Below, piece after piece: positions 37,899 to 48,910 of a stretch of 64,000 nt of DNA. Position numbers and translations under genes: made by a program. The notes beneath the pieces were generated by a model that saw nothing but the letters and a program-made list of their open reading frames with translations, searched no databases and was not told where the DNA came from. Origin of the DNA: Pantoea agglomerans (GTDB taxonomy: Bacteria; Pseudomonadota; Gammaproteobacteria; Enterobacterales; Enterobacteriaceae); NCBI RefSeq assembly GCF_021397715.1, contig NZ_CP090207.1, positions 3,224,001-3,288,000 on the forward strand, written 5' to 3'. The stretch's first letter is position 1. Each line of letters starts with the position of its first letter.

Positions 37899-38819
37899 AT
37901 GAAAATTACCGTGTTAGGTTGCGGTGCTCTGGGGCAGGTCTGGCTCACGGCGCTGGCTCGCCAGGGACACGAGGTTCAGGGATGGTTACGGGTCCCTCAG
38001 CCTTATTGCTCAGCCAATGTCGTCGATCCGCAAGGCAACATTTCAAACCGTACGTTTATCGCTAACGATCCGCTGTTTCTGGCTGAAAGCCAGCTGCTGC
38101 TGGTGACCCTGAAAGCCCCGCAGGTCTCCCCGGCGGTTAAAAATCTTGAAAGCGTGCTGGCAGAAAACTGCCCGGTGCTGCTGTTGCACAATGGCATGGG
38201 GACGCTGGAGGAGCTGAAAGGGCTGACTCAGCCGCTGCTGCGCGGCGTCACCACTCATGCCGCGATGCGCGACGGCACGGTGATTAAACACATCGCCAGC
38301 GGCATCACTCATATCGGTCCCGGCAACCGCAAAAGCGCCGCTTACAGCGACCTGGCTGAGATTCTGCATCATGCGCTACCCGACGTCGCCTGGCACGACA
38401 ATATCCGCGCCGCCTGCTGGCGCAAGCTGGCGGTCAACTGCGTGATTAATCCGATGACGGTAGAGTATGAGTGTCAGAACGGTGCGTTACGCGCCTATGC
38501 CGACCCGATCGCACGCTTGTGCGAGGAGATCAGCTGGGTCATGGAGCGCGAAGGTCAGGCCGTCGCCAGCGAAAGCCTGCAGGATATGATTTTCGACGTG
38601 ATTGAAAGCACCGCCGCCAATACCTCGTCGATGCTGCAGGATATCCGCGCTCAGCGGCTGACTGAAATCGACTATATCAGCGGCTTTCTGCTGCGCCGCG
38701 CCCGCGCCCACGGCCTGGTGCTGACTGAAAACAGCCGTCTGTATGACATTGTTAAACGTAAGGAGTCTTATTATGTCCGCGAACGCATCGGTACTGGTTT
38801 GCCTGGCACATGGCAGTGA
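37899..38819 (+). CDS. panE: 2-dehydropantoate 2-reductase (ketopantoate reductase)
   Basis: A 306-residue enzyme that reduces ketopantoate to pantoate with NADPH, on the path to pantothenate and coenzyme A. The Rossmann motif is at the start, [13 protein letters not shown]. The catalytic Lys and the Glu/Asn/Ser set lie in [15 protein letters not shown] and NTSSMLQDI. The ATG at 37899 follows GGGAGG; the frame is open to 37872. Its end overlaps the start of yajL by 47 bases, as in E. coli. Confidence 0.95.
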   Translation: MKITVLGCGALGQVWLTALARQGHEVQGWLRVPQPYCSANVVDPQGNISNRTFIANDPLFLAESQLLLVTLKAPQVSPAVKNLESVLAENCPVLLLHNGMGTLEELKGLTQPLLRGVTTHAAMRDGTVIKHIASGITHIGPGNRKSAAYSDLAEILHHALPDVAWHDNIRAACWRKLAVNCVINPMTVEYECQNGALRAYADPIARLCEEISWVMEREGQAVASESLQDMIFDVIESTAANTSSMLQDIRAQRLTEIDYISGFLLRRARAHGLVLTENSRLYDIVKRKESYYVRERIGTGLPGTWQ

Positions 38820-39369
38820 AGAGACCGAAGCCGTTACCACTATCGACCTGCTGGTGCGGGCCGGACTGAAAGTGGTAACCGCCAGCGTTGAGAGTGATGG
38901 CAGCCTTGAAATCCGCTGCTCACGTGGCGTTCGCCTGCTGGCCGATGCGCCCCTGGTCGAGGTGGCAGATAACGATTATACGGCGATAGTGCTGCCCGGC
39001 GGGCTGAAAGGCGCAAAGACATTCCGCGACAGCCCGCTGCTGGTCGAAACGGTGCGGCAGTATCATCTTAACGATAAAATTGTTGCGGCCATCTGTGCCG
39101 CGGCCGGTACGGTACTGGTGCCGCACGATCTGTTCCCGGTAGGCAACATGACGGGCTTTCCCGGCCTGAAACAGACAATTCCTGAAGAGAAATGGATGGA
39201 GCGTCGGGTGGTCTGGGACCCGCGGGTGAAGCTGCTGACCAGTCAGGGACCCGGTACTGCGATGGATTTTGCCCTGAAGCTGATTGATCTGCTGGTGGGA
39301 AAAGAGATGGCGCGCGAAGTAGCGGCACAACTGGTGCTGGCTCCGGGCATTTACGACTATCAGGCCTGA
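38773..39369 (+). CDS. yajL: DJ-1 family protein deglycase/chaperone YajL
   Basis: A 198-residue DJ-1/PfpI protein. The reactive cysteine lies on the nucleophile elbow [12 protein letters not shown] at about residue 107, with Glu in HGSEETEAV near the N-terminus. YajL protects proteins from oxidative and glyoxal damage; the deglycase activity is debated. The start at 38773 ([17 protein letters not shown]) lies inside panE, after AAGGAG, so the two genes are translated from one message. Confidence 0.92.
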   Translation: MSANASVLVCLAHGSEETEAVTTIDLLVRAGLKVVTASVESDGSLEIRCSRGVRLLADAPLVEVADNDYTAIVLPGGLKGAKTFRDSPLLVETVRQYHLNDKIVAAICAAAGTVLVPHDLFPVGNMTGFPGLKQTIPEEKWMERRVVWDPRVKLLTSQGPGTAMDFALKLIDLLVGKEMAREVAAQLVLAPGIYDYQA

Positions 39370-39383
39370 TGATAACAGCGGCG

Positions 39384-39414
39384 GCCAGTCAGGACGGTGA
39401 TCGTCCCGACTGGC
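39384..39414. terminator. Hairpin between yajL and thiI
   Basis: GCCAGTC-A-GGACG and CGTCC-C-GACTGGC pair with one A-C mismatch over a 5-base loop, followed by GTTGTT. It lies in the 66-base gap between the convergent yajL and thiI genes and probably ends both transcripts, though the T run is poor. Confidence 0.45.
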
Positions 39415-39435
39415 GTTGTTACCGGCGGAGAAGCC

Positions 39436-40884
39436 CTACGGGCGGTAAACTTTAACGTTTTTAAAGCCCTGCTCATGCAGATAAAGCGCCTGCAGACGAC
39501 TCATCACGCCGCGATCGCAATAGAGCAACCAGGTACGGTTCTGATCGAGATCGCCAAACTGGCTGCTGAGCTTATAAAACGGCAGCGATTTAACCTCAGT
39601 CGCACTGAGCTTGAGCGGATTCTCTTCCTGCTCATCAATCGCCCGAATATCCAGCACGATATCGTTATCGCCCAGCGAGGCCACAGTTTCAACTTCCACC
39701 ACCTCTTCTTCGGTCTGCTCAGCGATGGTACGGATATCGACGTTGGTCGCCTCTTCCACTACCCGATTGAGAATAGCGAAGTCGAAATTCTGCTCCTCTG
39801 CCTCAATCTTCGCCTTAACCGCTTTCACCGTCGGGCTTTTTGAGATCACGCCGCAATACTCCGGCATGGTGCTGGCAAAATCTTCAGTACCGATCTCACG
39901 CGCCACCTTGATGATGTGCTCTTTATCATGCGAGATCAGCGGACGCAGAATCAGGGTGTCCGAGGCGTTATCGATCAGGCGCAGGTTAGTCAGCGTCTGG
40001 CTGGAGACCTGGCCGACCGCTTCACCGGTCACCAGCGCCTGCACGCCGTAGCGCTCAGCAATGATGGAGGCGGCACGCACCATCATGCGTTTCAGCACCA
40101 CGCCCATCTGGCCATCATCCACTTTTTCCAGGATTTCACCCACCACCGGCTCGAAATTGATCGCCACAAAGCGAACCCGATGCGAACGGCCAAAGCGATT
40201 CCACAGGTAGTGCGCGACCTGACGAACGCCGATTTCATGCGCTGCGCCGCCCAGATTAAAGAAGCAGTAGTGCACGCGGCTGCCGCGACGCAGCAGCATA
40301 TAGCTGGAGACGCCGGAGTCGAAGCCGCCAGAAATCAGCGACAGCACATCTTCCTGAGTGCCGATCGGGAATCCGCCCAGCCCTTCATAGCGCGCCGTCA
40401 CCAGCGTCAGCCGGTTCTCTTCCACTTCAAGATTGACCGTCACGTCCGGGTTTTTAAGCTGAACGCGCGCGCTTTCGATGTGCTGATTCAGTCCGCCACC
40501 GACATAACGTTCCACATCCTGTGAACTGAAGCTGTGCTTACCGCGACGCTTAACGCGGACGCAGAAGCTTTTTCCTTCCAGGCTGTCGCGGTACTGGGCT
40601 AAGGTCTGCTCAAAGATATGATGAATATCGGTGTATTCGCGATCTTCTACCGCTAAAACGTGGTGGATCCCTGGAATGCGCGTCAGCTCATCAGGAATAA
40701 TCTCCCCGAGCGCCGGATTTTTAGAACGCACTTCAATATGATCCCAATAGCGCACGACCGCGATATCCTCACTGACAGTCTTAAGGACATTGCGGATATT
40801 GCTGGCAAGAATCTTAATAAAGCGCAAACGCACCGACGGACTCTTGATGGTGATTTCAGGAAATAACTTGATGATAAACTTCAT
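39436..40884 (-). CDS. thiI: tRNA 4-thiouridine/thiamine sulfurtransferase ThiI
   Basis: A 482-residue enzyme, the same length as in E. coli. Domains in order: ferredoxin-like and THUMP (about 1-165), PP-loop ATPase ([11 protein letters not shown], about 183-193) and a C-terminal rhodanese domain with the persulfide Cys456 in [11 protein letters not shown]. The second conserved Cys is in [12 protein letters not shown]. It inserts sulfur at U8 of tRNA and passes sulfur to ThiS in thiamine synthesis. It is divergent from xseB-ispA-dxs; dxs also feeds thiamine, and thiL lies nearby. Confidence 0.96.
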   Translation of the reverse strand: MKFIIKLFPEITIKSPSVRLRFIKILASNIRNVLKTVSEDIAVVRYWDHIEVRSKNPALGEIIPDELTRIPGIHHVLAVEDREYTDIHHIFEQTLAQYRDSLEGKSFCVRVKRRGKHSFSSQDVERYVGGGLNQHIESARVQLKNPDVTVNLEVEENRLTLVTARYEGLGGFPIGTQEDVLSLISGGFDSGVSSYMLLRRGSRVHYCFFNLGGAAHEIGVRQVAHYLWNRFGRSHRVRFVAINFEPVVGEILEKVDDGQMGVVLKRMMVRAASIIAERYGVQALVTGEAVGQVSSQTLTNLRLIDNASDTLILRPLISHDKEHIIKVAREIGTEDFASTMPEYCGVISKSPTVKAVKAKIEAEEQNFDFAILNRVVEEATNVDIRTIAEQTEEEVVEVETVASLGDNDIVLDIRAIDEQEENPLKLSATEVKSLPFYKLSSQFGDLDQNRTWLLYCDRGVMSRLQALYLHEQGFKNVKVYRP

Positions 40885-41116
40885 GGCGACACAGCTTCGT
40901 TGGGCAAATAAGTGCTAAAACAGGCAGCACTTAGCTGGTAAAATCACAAAATTGCGGGCTGCATGGCGCAACCGCATCCGAGGCGCAGGAGTATATCACC
41001 TTTGTCAGGTGACTGCTTCTTCAACAGCCGCCGCATTGATTATTTTGCTAATCATTTGGTCTCAGCTACCATGACCGATTGCAGGATAATGTCCCAACCG
41101 TGAGTCGACCCAAAAT

Positions 41117-41359
41117 ATGCCGAAAAAAGCCGAACAGCCAGCCAGCTTTGAAACGTCATTGCAGCAGCTGGAACAGATTGTCAGCCGTCTGGAAAGTGGT
41201 GAACTGCCGTTGGAAGAGGCACTGAATGAGTTTGAGCGGGGCGTGCAACTGGCGCGTACCGGTCAGCAAACGTTGCAACAGGCTGAACAGCGTGTGCGCA
41301 TTTTGCTGAGCGACGATAAAGATGCCGAACTCACCTCTTTTACCCCGGAAAACGACTAA
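41117..41359 (+). CDS. xseB: Exonuclease VII small subunit
   Basis: An 80-residue, mostly helical protein with the family core [32 protein letters not shown]. Several XseB chains coil along each XseA chain in the enzyme, which degrades single-stranded DNA. Length equals that of E. coli. Its stop overlaps the ispA start as TAATG, the usual xseB-ispA coupling. Confidence 0.94.
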   Translation: MPKKAEQPASFETSLQQLEQIVSRLESGELPLEEALNEFERGVQLARTGQQTLQQAEQRVRILLSDDKDAELTSFTPEND

Positions 41360-42258
41360 TGGATTTTGCCCAGATGCTGAATGGGTATCACCAGCAGGTG
41401 AATGCCGCATTGACGCGCTTTATAGAGCCACTCCCTTTTCAGAGTTCTCCTCTGGTTAATGCCATGCATTATGGGGCATTATTAGGCGGTAAACGCCTGC
41501 GCCCTTTTCTGGTTTATGCCACCGGCGAAATGCTTCATGCCGACCCGGCGAGTCTGGATGCGCCCGCTGCGGCGGTTGAATGCATTCACGCGTACTCTCT
41601 GATTCATGACGATCTCCCTGCGATGGACGACGACGCACTGCGTCGCGGGCAGCCGACCTGCCACATTAAGTATGGCGAAGATACCGCGATACTGGCCGGC
41701 GATGCCTTACAGACGCTGGCCTTCTCGATTCTGACCGATACGCCAATGCCGGGCGTCAGCGCAGAGTATCGGCTTATGATGCTGTCGGAACTGGCGCAGG
41801 CCAGCGGCGTGGCGGGGATGTGTGGCGGTCAGGCACTGGATCTGGCGGCAGAGGGTCAGTCGGTGGATCTGGTTCAGCTGGAGCAGATTCATCGCCATAA
41901 GACCGGCGCGCTGATTCGCGCCGCAGTGCGGCTGGGTGCGCTGGCGGCAGGCGAAACGGGTCGGGCAGCTTTACCGGCACTCGACCGCTATGCTGAGGCT
42001 ATCGGCCTCGCCTTTCAGGTACAGGACGACATTCTGGATGTGGTGGGCGATACCGCGGTTATCGGAAAACGTCAGGGAGCCGATCAACATCTCGGCAAAA
42101 GCACCTATCCTTCACTGTTAGGGTTAGAACAGGCCCGTGCTAAAGCGCGGGATTTGTATCAGGAAGCCCTTGATGCATTAGAAATTCTCGCAGCGCAATC
42201 CTATAACACCACAGCATTGCAGGCGCTGGCGAGCTTCATAATTGAACGCGACAAATAA
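41359..42258 (+). CDS. ispA: Farnesyl diphosphate synthase
   Basis: A 299-residue prenyltransferase, as long as E. coli IspA. It condenses dimethylallyl diphosphate with two isopentenyl diphosphates to give the C15 precursor of ubiquinone, undecaprenyl phosphate and haem o. The two Asp-rich magnesium sites are DDLPAMDDD (first) and DDILDVVGD (second). Haem o synthase (cyoE) and the gtr island's lipid carrier in this window both draw on this product. Confidence 0.96.
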   Translation: MDFAQMLNGYHQQVNAALTRFIEPLPFQSSPLVNAMHYGALLGGKRLRPFLVYATGEMLHADPASLDAPAAAVECIHAYSLIHDDLPAMDDDALRRGQPTCHIKYGEDTAILAGDALQTLAFSILTDTPMPGVSAEYRLMMLSELAQASGVAGMCGGQALDLAAEGQSVDLVQLEQIHRHKTGALIRAAVRLGALAAGETGRAALPALDRYAEAIGLAFQVQDDILDVVGDTAVIGKRQGADQHLGKSTYPSLLGLEQARAKARDLYQEALDALEILAAQSYNTTALQALASFIIERDK

Positions 42259-42277
42259 CTTCCATAATGAGTCTCTG

Positions 42278-44143
42278 ATGAGTTTTGATATTGCAAAATA
42301 CCCGACACTGGCGCTGGCAAATACGGTTCAGGAGCTGCGCGCCCTGCCGAAAGAGAAGTTGCCCGCGCTCTGTGATGAACTGCGTCAGTATCTGCTAGAC
42401 AGCGTGAGCCGCTCAAGCGGCCACTTTGCGTCGGGTTTAGGCGTGGTCGAACTGACGGTTGCGCTTCATTATGTCTACAACACCCCGTTCGACCATCTGG
42501 TCTGGGATGTGGGTCATCAGGCTTATCCGCATAAAATCCTGACCGGTCGTCGCGATCGCATTGGCACTATTCGCCAGAAAAATGGCGTGCATCCGTTTCC
42601 CTGGCGCGGCGAAAGTGAATATGACGTGCTGAGCGTCGGCCACTCGTCAACCTCAATCAGCGCGGGTCTCGGCATGGCGGCGGCGGCAGAGCGCGAAGGC
42701 CTGGGTCGTCGCACCGCCTGTATTATCGGCGACGGTGCCATCACCGCGGGCATGGCATTTGAAGCGATGAACCACGCGGGCGATATCAAACCAGACATGC
42801 TGGTGATCCTGAACGATAACGAGATGTCGATCTCGGAGAACGTCGGCGCGCTGAACAATCGCCTGGCGCAGATCCTGTCGGGCAAAACCTATGCGCGACT
42901 GCGCGAAGGCGGAAAGCGCGTGCTGACCGGCCTGCCGCCGATTAAAGAGCTGGTGCGCCGCACCGAAGAGCATCTGAAAGGCATGGTGGTGCCGGGTACG
43001 CTGTTCGAAGAGCTGGGCTTTAACTATATCGGTCCGGTCGACGGTCACGATGTGCTGACGCTGGTCAATACCCTGAGCAACATGCGCAGCCTGAAAGGGC
43101 CGCAGTTCCTGCACATCATGACCCGAAAAGGCAAAGGCTACGCGCCGGCAGAAGAAGATCCGATCGCCTGGCATGCGGTACCGAAATTTGATCCCGCCAG
43201 CGGCGAACTGCCCAAAAGCGCAGAAGGCTTGCCGAGCTACTCGAAGATTTTCGGTAACTGGCTGTGCGAAATGGCAGCCGACGATCCGAAACTGATGGCG
43301 ATCACCCCCGCGATGCGTGAAGGCTCCGGTATGGTCGGCTTCTCACGCGAATATCCTAACCAGTATTTTGACGTGGCGATTGCTGAGCAGCATGCAGTGA
43401 CCTTCGCGGCCGGGATGGCGATTGGCGGCTACAAACCGATCGTTGCCATCTACTCCACTTTCCTGCAGCGCGCCTACGATCAGCTGATCCACGACGTGGC
43501 TATCCAGAAACTGCCGGTCCTGTTTGCTATCGATCGCGGCGGCATTGTTGGTGCCGATGGTCAGACCCATCAGGGCGCGTTTGATCTGGCCTATCTGCGC
43601 TGCGTGCCGGATATGGTGATCATGACGCCGAGCGATGAGAACGAATGCCGGCAGATGCTCTACACCGGTTATCACTATCAGGATGGTCCAAGCGCGGTAC
43701 GTTATCCGCGCGGCACCGGCATCGGCACGCCGCTGGCACCGTTGCAAAGCCTGCCGCTGGGTAAAGGCGTGGTGAAGCGTCAGGGCGAAAAACTGGCGAT
43801 CCTCAACTTCGGTACGCTGTTACCGGAAGCGGCTGCCGCAGCAGAAGCGCTTAATGCCACGCTGGTGGATATGCGCTTCGTTAAGCCGCTGGATGAGGCG
43901 CTGATCGCTGAGCTGTCGGCCAGTCACGAAGCGTTGATTACGCTGGAAGAAGGCGCCATCAAAGGCGGCGCGGGCAGTGGCGTCAACGAACTGGTGATGG
44001 CGAAGCGTCTGCGCATTCCGGTTCTGAATATCGGCCTGCCTGATGAGTTCATCCCGCAGGGTACGCAGGACGAAATCCGTCATGACTATCTGCTGGATGC
44101 AGAAGGTATTCAGCAACAGATCGCCAGCTGGCTGGCGCAGTAA
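42278..44143 (+). CDS. dxs: 1-deoxy-D-xylulose-5-phosphate synthase
   Basis: A 621-residue thiamine-diphosphate enzyme. It joins pyruvate and glyceraldehyde 3-phosphate, the first step of the MEP isoprenoid route, and also feeds thiamine and pyridoxal synthesis. The TPP motif is [13 protein letters not shown] followed by NDNEMSIS; the catalytic Glu is in [14 protein letters not shown] (Glu370 by E. coli numbering). The start at 42278 ([14 protein letters not shown]) matches E. coli; an ATG at 42242 would lie inside ispA. It follows ispA by 19 bases. Confidence 0.96.
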   Translation: MSFDIAKYPTLALANTVQELRALPKEKLPALCDELRQYLLDSVSRSSGHFASGLGVVELTVALHYVYNTPFDHLVWDVGHQAYPHKILTGRRDRIGTIRQKNGVHPFPWRGESEYDVLSVGHSSTSISAGLGMAAAAEREGLGRRTACIIGDGAITAGMAFEAMNHAGDIKPDMLVILNDNEMSISENVGALNNRLAQILSGKTYARLREGGKRVLTGLPPIKELVRRTEEHLKGMVVPGTLFEELGFNYIGPVDGHDVLTLVNTLSNMRSLKGPQFLHIMTRKGKGYAPAEEDPIAWHAVPKFDPASGELPKSAEGLPSYSKIFGNWLCEMAADDPKLMAITPAMREGSGMVGFSREYPNQYFDVAIAEQHAVTFAAGMAIGGYKPIVAIYSTFLQRAYDQLIHDVAIQKLPVLFAIDRGGIVGADGQTHQGAFDLAYLRCVPDMVIMTPSDENECRQMLYTGYHYQDGPSAVRYPRGTGIGTPLAPLQSLPLGKGVVKRQGEKLAILNFGTLLPEAAAAAEALNATLVDMRFVKPLDEALIAELSASHEALITLEEGAIKGGAGSGVNELVMAKRLRIPVLNIGLPDEFIPQGTQDEIRHDYLLDAEGIQQQIASWLAQ

Positions 44144-44231
44144 TCCCCTCCTCTGCGCTCCCCTCGGGGAGCGCAACCCTTGCTATGCTTATTCTCTGCT
44201 AAAAATCATGCGCTATGCCGCTGGAGCCATT

Positions 44232-45206
44232 ATGAAAACCATTCAACTGGGTAATACCGATCTGCAGGTTTCGCGTCTCTGTCTCGGCTGTATGACCTTT
44301 GGAGAGCCGACCCGCGGCAATCACGCCTGGACGCTGCCGGAAGCGAGCAGTCGTCCGCTGATCCAGCAGGCGCTGAATGCCGGCATCAACTTTTTTGACA
44401 CCGCCAACAGCTACTCCGATGGCAGCAGTGAAGAGATCCTCGGCCGGGCGCTGAAAGACTTTGCCCGCCGCGACGAGGTAGTGGTCGCTACCAAAGTCTA
44501 CTTTCCGCTGAGTAACCTGTCGCAGGGCCTGTCGCGCCAGAATATCCTGCAATCGATTGATGACAGTCTGCAGCGCCTGGGAATGGAGCATGTCGATCTG
44601 CTGCAAATCCACCGCTGGGATTACGACACGCCGCTGGAGGAGACGCTGGAAGCGCTGCACGATGTGGTGCAATCCGGCAAAGCGCGCTATATCGGTGCCT
44701 CATCGATGCATGCCAGCCAGTTTGCTCAGGCACTTACGATGCAGAAGGATCGGGGCTGGCATCGCTTCGTCAGCATGCAGGATCAGTACAACCTGATTCA
44801 GCGTGAGGAGGAGCGTGAAATGCACCCGCTCTGCCTGCAGGAACAGATCGCCGTGCTGCCGTGGAGTCCGCTGGCGCGCGGCAAGCTGACCCGTCCGTGG
44901 GGCGAAACCACCGCGCGTTCCAGCTCAGATAAGGTGATGGAATCACTGTATGCCAACACTGAAGAGAACGATGCGGCGATCGCGCAACGGCTGGCGCAGG
45001 TCGCTGAGGATAAAGGGGTTAGCCGGGCGCAGGTAGCGCTGGCATGGCTGTTGAGTAAGCCAGCCGTCACCGCACCCATTATTGGTGCTTCGCGAGCTGA
45101 GCAGTTTGATGATTTGGTGAGGGCGGTAGAGGTGACGCTGAGTGAAGCTGAGATTGCCGCGCTGGAAGAGGTCTATCAACCGCATCAGGCGGTCGGATAC
45201 GAGTAA
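44232..45206 (+). CDS. yajO: Aldo-keto reductase YajO
   Basis: A 324-residue NADPH-dependent aldo-keto reductase, identical in length to E. coli YajO. The catalytic Tyr is in FDTANSYSDGSSEEILG (about residues 53-69), with Asp, Lys (VVVATKVYF) and His (LLQIHRWDYD) completing the tetrad. E. coli YajO is implicated in making 1-deoxyxylulose from ribulose 5-phosphate, which would link it with the preceding dxs and with thiamine supply. The ATG at 44232 is the family start; the frame is open back into dxs. Confidence 0.93.
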   Translation: MKTIQLGNTDLQVSRLCLGCMTFGEPTRGNHAWTLPEASSRPLIQQALNAGINFFDTANSYSDGSSEEILGRALKDFARRDEVVVATKVYFPLSNLSQGLSRQNILQSIDDSLQRLGMEHVDLLQIHRWDYDTPLEETLEALHDVVQSGKARYIGASSMHASQFAQALTMQKDRGWHRFVSMQDQYNLIQREEEREMHPLCLQEQIAVLPWSPLARGKLTRPWGETTARSSSDKVMESLYANTEENDAAIAQRLAQVAEDKGVSRAQVALAWLLSKPAVTAPIIGASRAEQFDDLVRAVEVTLSEAEIAALEEVYQPHQAVGYE

Positions 45207-45215
45207 ACGCTGACG

Positions 45216-45247
45216 CGCGCACCTTAACCGCGGAGTTAAGGTGCGCG
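45216..45247. repeat. Perfect 13-bp hairpin between yajO and pgpA
   Basis: CGCGCACCTTAAC (45216-45228) and GTTAAGGTGCGCG (45235-45247) pair perfectly over a 6-base loop in the gap between convergent yajO and pgpA. There is no T run on either strand. It may act as a boundary hairpin for both messages. Confidence 0.65.
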
Positions 45248-45285
45248 GCAATAACGGCATTCCATGCGGGATGCCAACAACCGTC

Positions 45286-45780
45286 TTAACCGGCCAGCCA
45301 GACCCCAAAGCCATACAGCATCGCCGCGGCAATCACGCCGGCAATAATATCGTCAACCATGATGCCCATACCGCCATGCACGTTGCGATCGAACCAGCGT
45401 ATCGGCCAGGGTTTCCACATATCCAGAATGCGGAACAGCACAAAGCCGCCCAGCACCCACTGCCAGCTGTTAACCGGGATCGCCATCAGCGTGATCCACA
45501 TGCCGATAAACTCGTCCCAGACAATGCTGCCGTGATCGTGTACGCCCATATCTTTGGCGGTACGATGACAGAGGTAAACGCCGACGCAGATCCCCACCAG
45601 CACCACCAGCGAGTAAAGATCCTGCGGCAGAGATGTCATCAGCCACCAGAAGGGAATCGCCGCCAGCGATCCCATGGTGCCAGGCACCACCGGGCTGAGT
45701 CCGCTGCCAAAACCGGTCGCCAGCAGATGCCAGGGATTGCTCATCCGCAGCCGGCCTTTTGCCACGTCGTTATTTAGCAT
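45286..45780 (-). CDS. pgpA: Phosphatidylglycerophosphatase A
   Basis: A 164-residue inner-membrane phosphatase that makes phosphatidylglycerol from its phosphate. The conserved core runs from [21 protein letters not shown] to [13 protein letters not shown] and [14 protein letters not shown]. The frame is open to 45891, but the ATG at 45780 ([17 protein letters not shown]) agrees with E. coli and overlaps the thiL stop by 11 bases, implying coupling. The C-terminus (GVWLAG) is a few residues shorter than in E. coli. Confidence 0.94.
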   Translation of the reverse strand: MLNNDVAKGRLRMSNPWHLLATGFGSGLSPVVPGTMGSLAAIPFWWLMTSLPQDLYSLVVLVGICVGVYLCHRTAKDMGVHDHGSIVWDEFIGMWITLMAIPVNSWQWVLGGFVLFRILDMWKPWPIRWFDRNVHGGMGIMVDDIIAGVIAAAMLYGFGVWLAG

Positions 45781-46747
45781 CAAAGTGATCAAACCCTTTA
45801 TGGCGGAACGTCGCTGGCTTGCCGTTTTCCAGCAGCAGCAGCCCTTCCGACTCCGGTGCCATCTGACCAATGCAGGTATAAGGCACGCCAAGATGACCCA
45901 GCGCCACGTCCAGCGCGCCGCGGTTCACCTCAGGCACGGTAAAGCAGAGCTCATAATCTTCGCCGCCGCTCAGCGCCCAGCGTAACACCTGATCGGGCTC
46001 GAAGTGATCGCGTAGCGCGGCAGAGAGCGGTAACGCGTCGAGGTTTAGCCGCGCGCCACAACCGCTGGCTTTCAGCACATGACCGAGGTCAGAGATCAAC
46101 CCGTCAGAGAGATCCACCGTCGAGGAAGCCAGAGAGCGCAGCGCCTGCCCCTGCAGAATGCGCGGCATCGGCCGCAGATGGCGTTTAATCAGCGCTTCAT
46201 GCACCGCCGGATCGCTGATACGGCAGTGATGTTGCAGCAGCGCCAGACCGGCCGCACTGTCACCCAGCGTGCCGGTGACGTAGATCCAGTCACCCGGTTT
46301 TGCGCCCGAACGTTTCAGGGCGCGGCCCTGCGGCACCAGGCCATGAATCGCCAGCGTCAGGCTCAGCTGGCCGCGCGTGGTATCGCCGCCCACCAGCTGC
46401 ATATCATAATATTCCAGCAGCTCGAACAGGCTTTCGCTGAACGCAGAGAGCCAGCTCTCATCGACCTGCGGCAGGGTTAAGGCCAGCGTCAGCCACGCCG
46501 GATCGGCGCCCATCGCGGCGAGATCGCTGAGGTTAACCGCCAGCGCTTTGTAGCCTAAATCGGCAGGATGGATATCCCGTAAGAAATGCACGCCCGCGAC
46601 CAGGGTATCGGTGCTGATCGCCAGCGTCTGTTTTTCCGGCACGCTAAGTAACGCACAATCGTCGCCGATGCCGAGTTCGACGTCACGACGGCTGCGCGTT
46701 CTGCGGTTGAAGTAGCGTGCGATGAGTTCAAATTCACCACAAGACAT
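45770..46747 (-). CDS. thiL: Thiamine-monophosphate kinase
   Basis: A 325-residue kinase that turns thiamine phosphate into the active diphosphate. The N-terminal metal and nucleotide motifs are [11 protein letters not shown] (about 24-34) and [26 protein letters not shown] and the later [12 protein letters not shown] complete the PurM-like fold. It lies between nusB and pgpA as in E. coli, but an intrinsic terminator separates it from nusB, so it may have its own promoter or depend on readthrough. Confidence 0.95.
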   Translation of the reverse strand: MSCGEFELIARYFNRRTRSRRDVELGIGDDCALLSVPEKQTLAISTDTLVAGVHFLRDIHPADLGYKALAVNLSDLAAMGADPAWLTLALTLPQVDESWLSAFSESLFELLEYYDMQLVGGDTTRGQLSLTLAIHGLVPQGRALKRSGAKPGDWIYVTGTLGDSAAGLALLQHHCRISDPAVHEALIKRHLRPMPRILQGQALRSLASSTVDLSDGLISDLGHVLKASGCGARLNLDALPLSAALRDHFEPDQVLRWALSGGEDYELCFTVPEVNRGALDVALGHLGVPYTCIGQMAPESEGLLLLENGKPATFRHKGFDHFDAK

Positions 46748-46774
46748 AATTGCGTTCCGCTTAACCCTTTATGA

Positions 46775-46800
46775 AAAAAGGCCGGCAAGCCGGCCTTTTT
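46775..46800. terminator. Terminator between nusB and thiL
   Basis: AAAAAGGCCGGC (46775-46786) and GCCGGCCTTTTT (46789-46800) form a 12-bp stem with A and T runs on both sides. It lies between two genes on the minus strand, 3 bases after the nusB stop, and would reduce thiL-pgpA transcription relative to nusB. Confidence 0.85.
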
Positions 46801-46802
46801 GT

Positions 46803-47222
46803 TTATTTGCGATGGGGTCGAATCTGTGGACCGGCTTTATCCAGTACGCCGTTAACAAATTTATGGCTGTCTTCAGCGCCGAACACTTTCGCCAGCTCAA
46901 TCCCTTCGTTGATGGCCACTTTATAGGGCACATCATCGCGTTTGCTCAGCTCATACAGCGAGATACGCAGGATAGCTTTTTCGACCTGGCCCAGCTCTTC
47001 GAGCTGACGCGACAGGTAAGGCTTCATCAGTCCATCCAGATACGCACTGTTGGTCGCCACACCGGACAGCAGTTCGCGGAAATAGCTAATGTCGACGTCT
47101 TTGACGTCTTGTTCCGCCAGAAACTGGTATTCCACATCGGCAATGTCGTTGTTAGACAACTGCCAGGAGTAAAGCGCCTGAACAGCGCACTCACGGGCGC
47201 GACGACGAGCAGCAGGTTTCAC
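46803..47222 (-). CDS. nusB: Transcription antitermination factor NusB
   Basis: A 139-residue all-helical protein, the same length as in E. coli. With NusE (S10) it binds boxA RNA and prevents early termination of rRNA transcripts. The N-terminal Arg-rich motif ([19 protein letters not shown]) and the [21 protein letters not shown] signature region are intact. It starts 19 bases after ribH and is part of the ribD-ribH-nusB operon. Confidence 0.96.
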   Translation of the reverse strand: MKPAARRRARECAVQALYSWQLSNNDIADVEYQFLAEQDVKDVDISYFRELLSGVATNSAYLDGLMKPYLSRQLEELGQVEKAILRISLYELSKRDDVPYKVAINEGIELAKVFGAEDSHKFVNGVLDKAGPQIRPHRK

Positions 47223-47241
47223 AAAATTCCCCTTACAAAAA

Positions 47242-47712
47242 TCAGGCTTTAATGGCTTTCAATACGTTGATCATTTCGAGCGCAGTCAGGGCCGCTTCGG
47301 CACCTTTATTACCGGCTTTGGTGCCAGCACGCTCAATGGCCTGCTCGATATTTTCGGTGGTCAGCACGCCGAACGCGACTGGAATCTCGCTGTTCATGGC
47401 GACGCTGGCGATACCGGAGCTGGCTTCACCGGCCACATATTCGAAGTGAGCGGTGCCACCACGAATCACGGTACCCAGTGCAATAACGGCGTCATACTTG
47501 CTGGTTTTTGCCAGCGCGCGCGCTGCCAGAGGCAGTTCATACGCGCCAGGAACCCAGACTACGGTGATATTGTCATCTTTGACCTGGCCAATACGTTTCA
47601 GGGCATCAACTGCACCATCCAGCAGGCTGTCATTAATGAAGTTGTTAAAACGCGCAATAACGATGGCAACATTGGCCTCAGGCGTTGCAACAGCAGCTTC
47701 GATAACGTTCAT
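47242..47712 (-). CDS. ribH: 6,7-dimethyl-8-ribityllumazine synthase
   Basis: A 156-residue lumazine synthase (named ribE or ribH in different sources), the penultimate enzyme of riboflavin synthesis. Sixty copies form an icosahedral shell in many bacteria. The substrate-binding segments [26 protein letters not shown] and [14 protein letters not shown] (with the catalytic His) are present. It lies between ribD and nusB, all co-directional. Confidence 0.96.
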   Translation of the reverse strand: MNVIEAAVATPEANVAIVIARFNNFINDSLLDGAVDALKRIGQVKDDNITVVWVPGAYELPLAARALAKTSKYDAVIALGTVIRGGTAHFEYVAGEASSGIASVAMNSEIPVAFGVLTTENIEQAIERAGTKAGNKGAEAALTALEMINVLKAIKA

Positions 47713-47803
47713 ACTTATCCTTTCAGGGGGTTTGTTTGGCCCCGCGCAGGGGGGCGGATTCTATCATACTCTTCGGCGGCGTGCTCTCGCTTTTCCGTCC
47801 GTG

Positions 47804-48907
47804 TTATTGCGGCGTCAGGGTCAGGCGTAAATCCTCGCCGACCTGACGAACGTCGCGGAAAACAAAGTTCGGCGCATCGGCCAGCCGATCAAGGCCCGGC
47901 AGCTGGCACAGGCCGCGACCCTGGTCGCCAAGTAACTTCGGTGCCAGATAAACAATCAGTTCATCCGCCAGTCCGGCCTGCAGCAGCGCGCCCGCCAGGC
48001 TGGCACCCGCTTCGACCCAGACGCTGTTCACCTGACGCTGACCCAGCAGCATCATCATCGCCACCAGGTCCAGCTGCTGTTCGCGCAGCGGTACCGCGAT
48101 TTGCGTGACGCTGGCAGGCCACGACTGCTGATCGGGTTGATGGCGCATCAGCCAGGTTTCGCCCGGCTGGTCAATCAGGCGATGCTGCGGTGTCACCCGG
48201 TTCTGGCTGTCGATGATCACCCGCAGCGGCTGCCGCAGTTGCTGCTCATCCAGTAATGCTTGGGTGTCGGCGTTGAGTTCGGACCAGCGCACCGTCAGTG
48301 AGGGATCGTCAGCCAGCACCGTGGCGCTGCTGCTGAGGATCGCGGCGCTTTGCGCCCGTAACCGCTGAACATCACGACGCGCGGCCGCTGAGGTGATCCA
48401 CTGGCTTTCGCCATTCGCCATCGCAGTGCGACCATCCAGCGAGGCACCCAGTTTGAGCTGGATCCACGGGAAACCGGTACGCATCCGCTTCAGGAAACCG
48501 CGGTTCAGGGCTTCCGCTTCGTCCATCATCAGCCCATGACTGACCGCAATCCCGGCCTGATGCAGACGGTGCAGACCGCGACCGGCAACCTGCGGATTGG
48601 GGTCCTGCATCGCCGCGACTACCCGGCTGACACCGGCGGCGATCAGCGCATCGCTGCAGGGCGGCGTGCGGCCATGATGGCTGCATGGCTCCAGCGTGAC
48701 ATAGGCGGTCGCGCCACGCGCTTTTTCACCGGCCATCCGCAGAGCATGGACTTCAGCATGGGGTTCACCGGCACGCTGATGCCAGCCCTCGCCCACCACC
48801 TGACCGTCGCGTACGATCACACAGCCGACGTTCGGATTCGGCATGGTGGTAAAACGGCCGCGCCGCGCCAGTTCCAGCGCGCGCGCCATATAGATTTCAT
48901 CGGTCAT
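47804..48907 (-). CDS. ribD: Bifunctional riboflavin deaminase/reductase RibD
   Basis: A 367-residue fusion of a cytidine-deaminase-like domain and a reductase domain, carrying out the second and third steps of riboflavin synthesis. The zinc site is in HAEVHALRMAGEKARG and the paired EPCSHHGRTPPC. The reductase half begins at about residue 147 (IQLKLGASLDGRTAM). Its start is 3 bases after the nrdR stop, so nrdR-ribD are translated together; ribH follows after 91 bases. Confidence 0.96.
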   Translation of the reverse strand: MTDEIYMARALELARRGRFTTMPNPNVGCVIVRDGQVVGEGWHQRAGEPHAEVHALRMAGEKARGATAYVTLEPCSHHGRTPPCSDALIAAGVSRVVAAMQDPNPQVAGRGLHRLHQAGIAVSHGLMMDEAEALNRGFLKRMRTGFPWIQLKLGASLDGRTAMANGESQWITSAAARRDVQRLRAQSAAILSSSATVLADDPSLTVRWSELNADTQALLDEQQLRQPLRVIIDSQNRVTPQHRLIDQPGETWLMRHQPDQQSWPASVTQIAVPLREQQLDLVAMMMLLGQRQVNSVWVEAGASLAGALLQAGLADELIVYLAPKLLGDQGRGLCQLPGLDRLADAPNFVFRDVRQVGEDLRLTLTPQ

Positions 48908-48910
48908 CGC

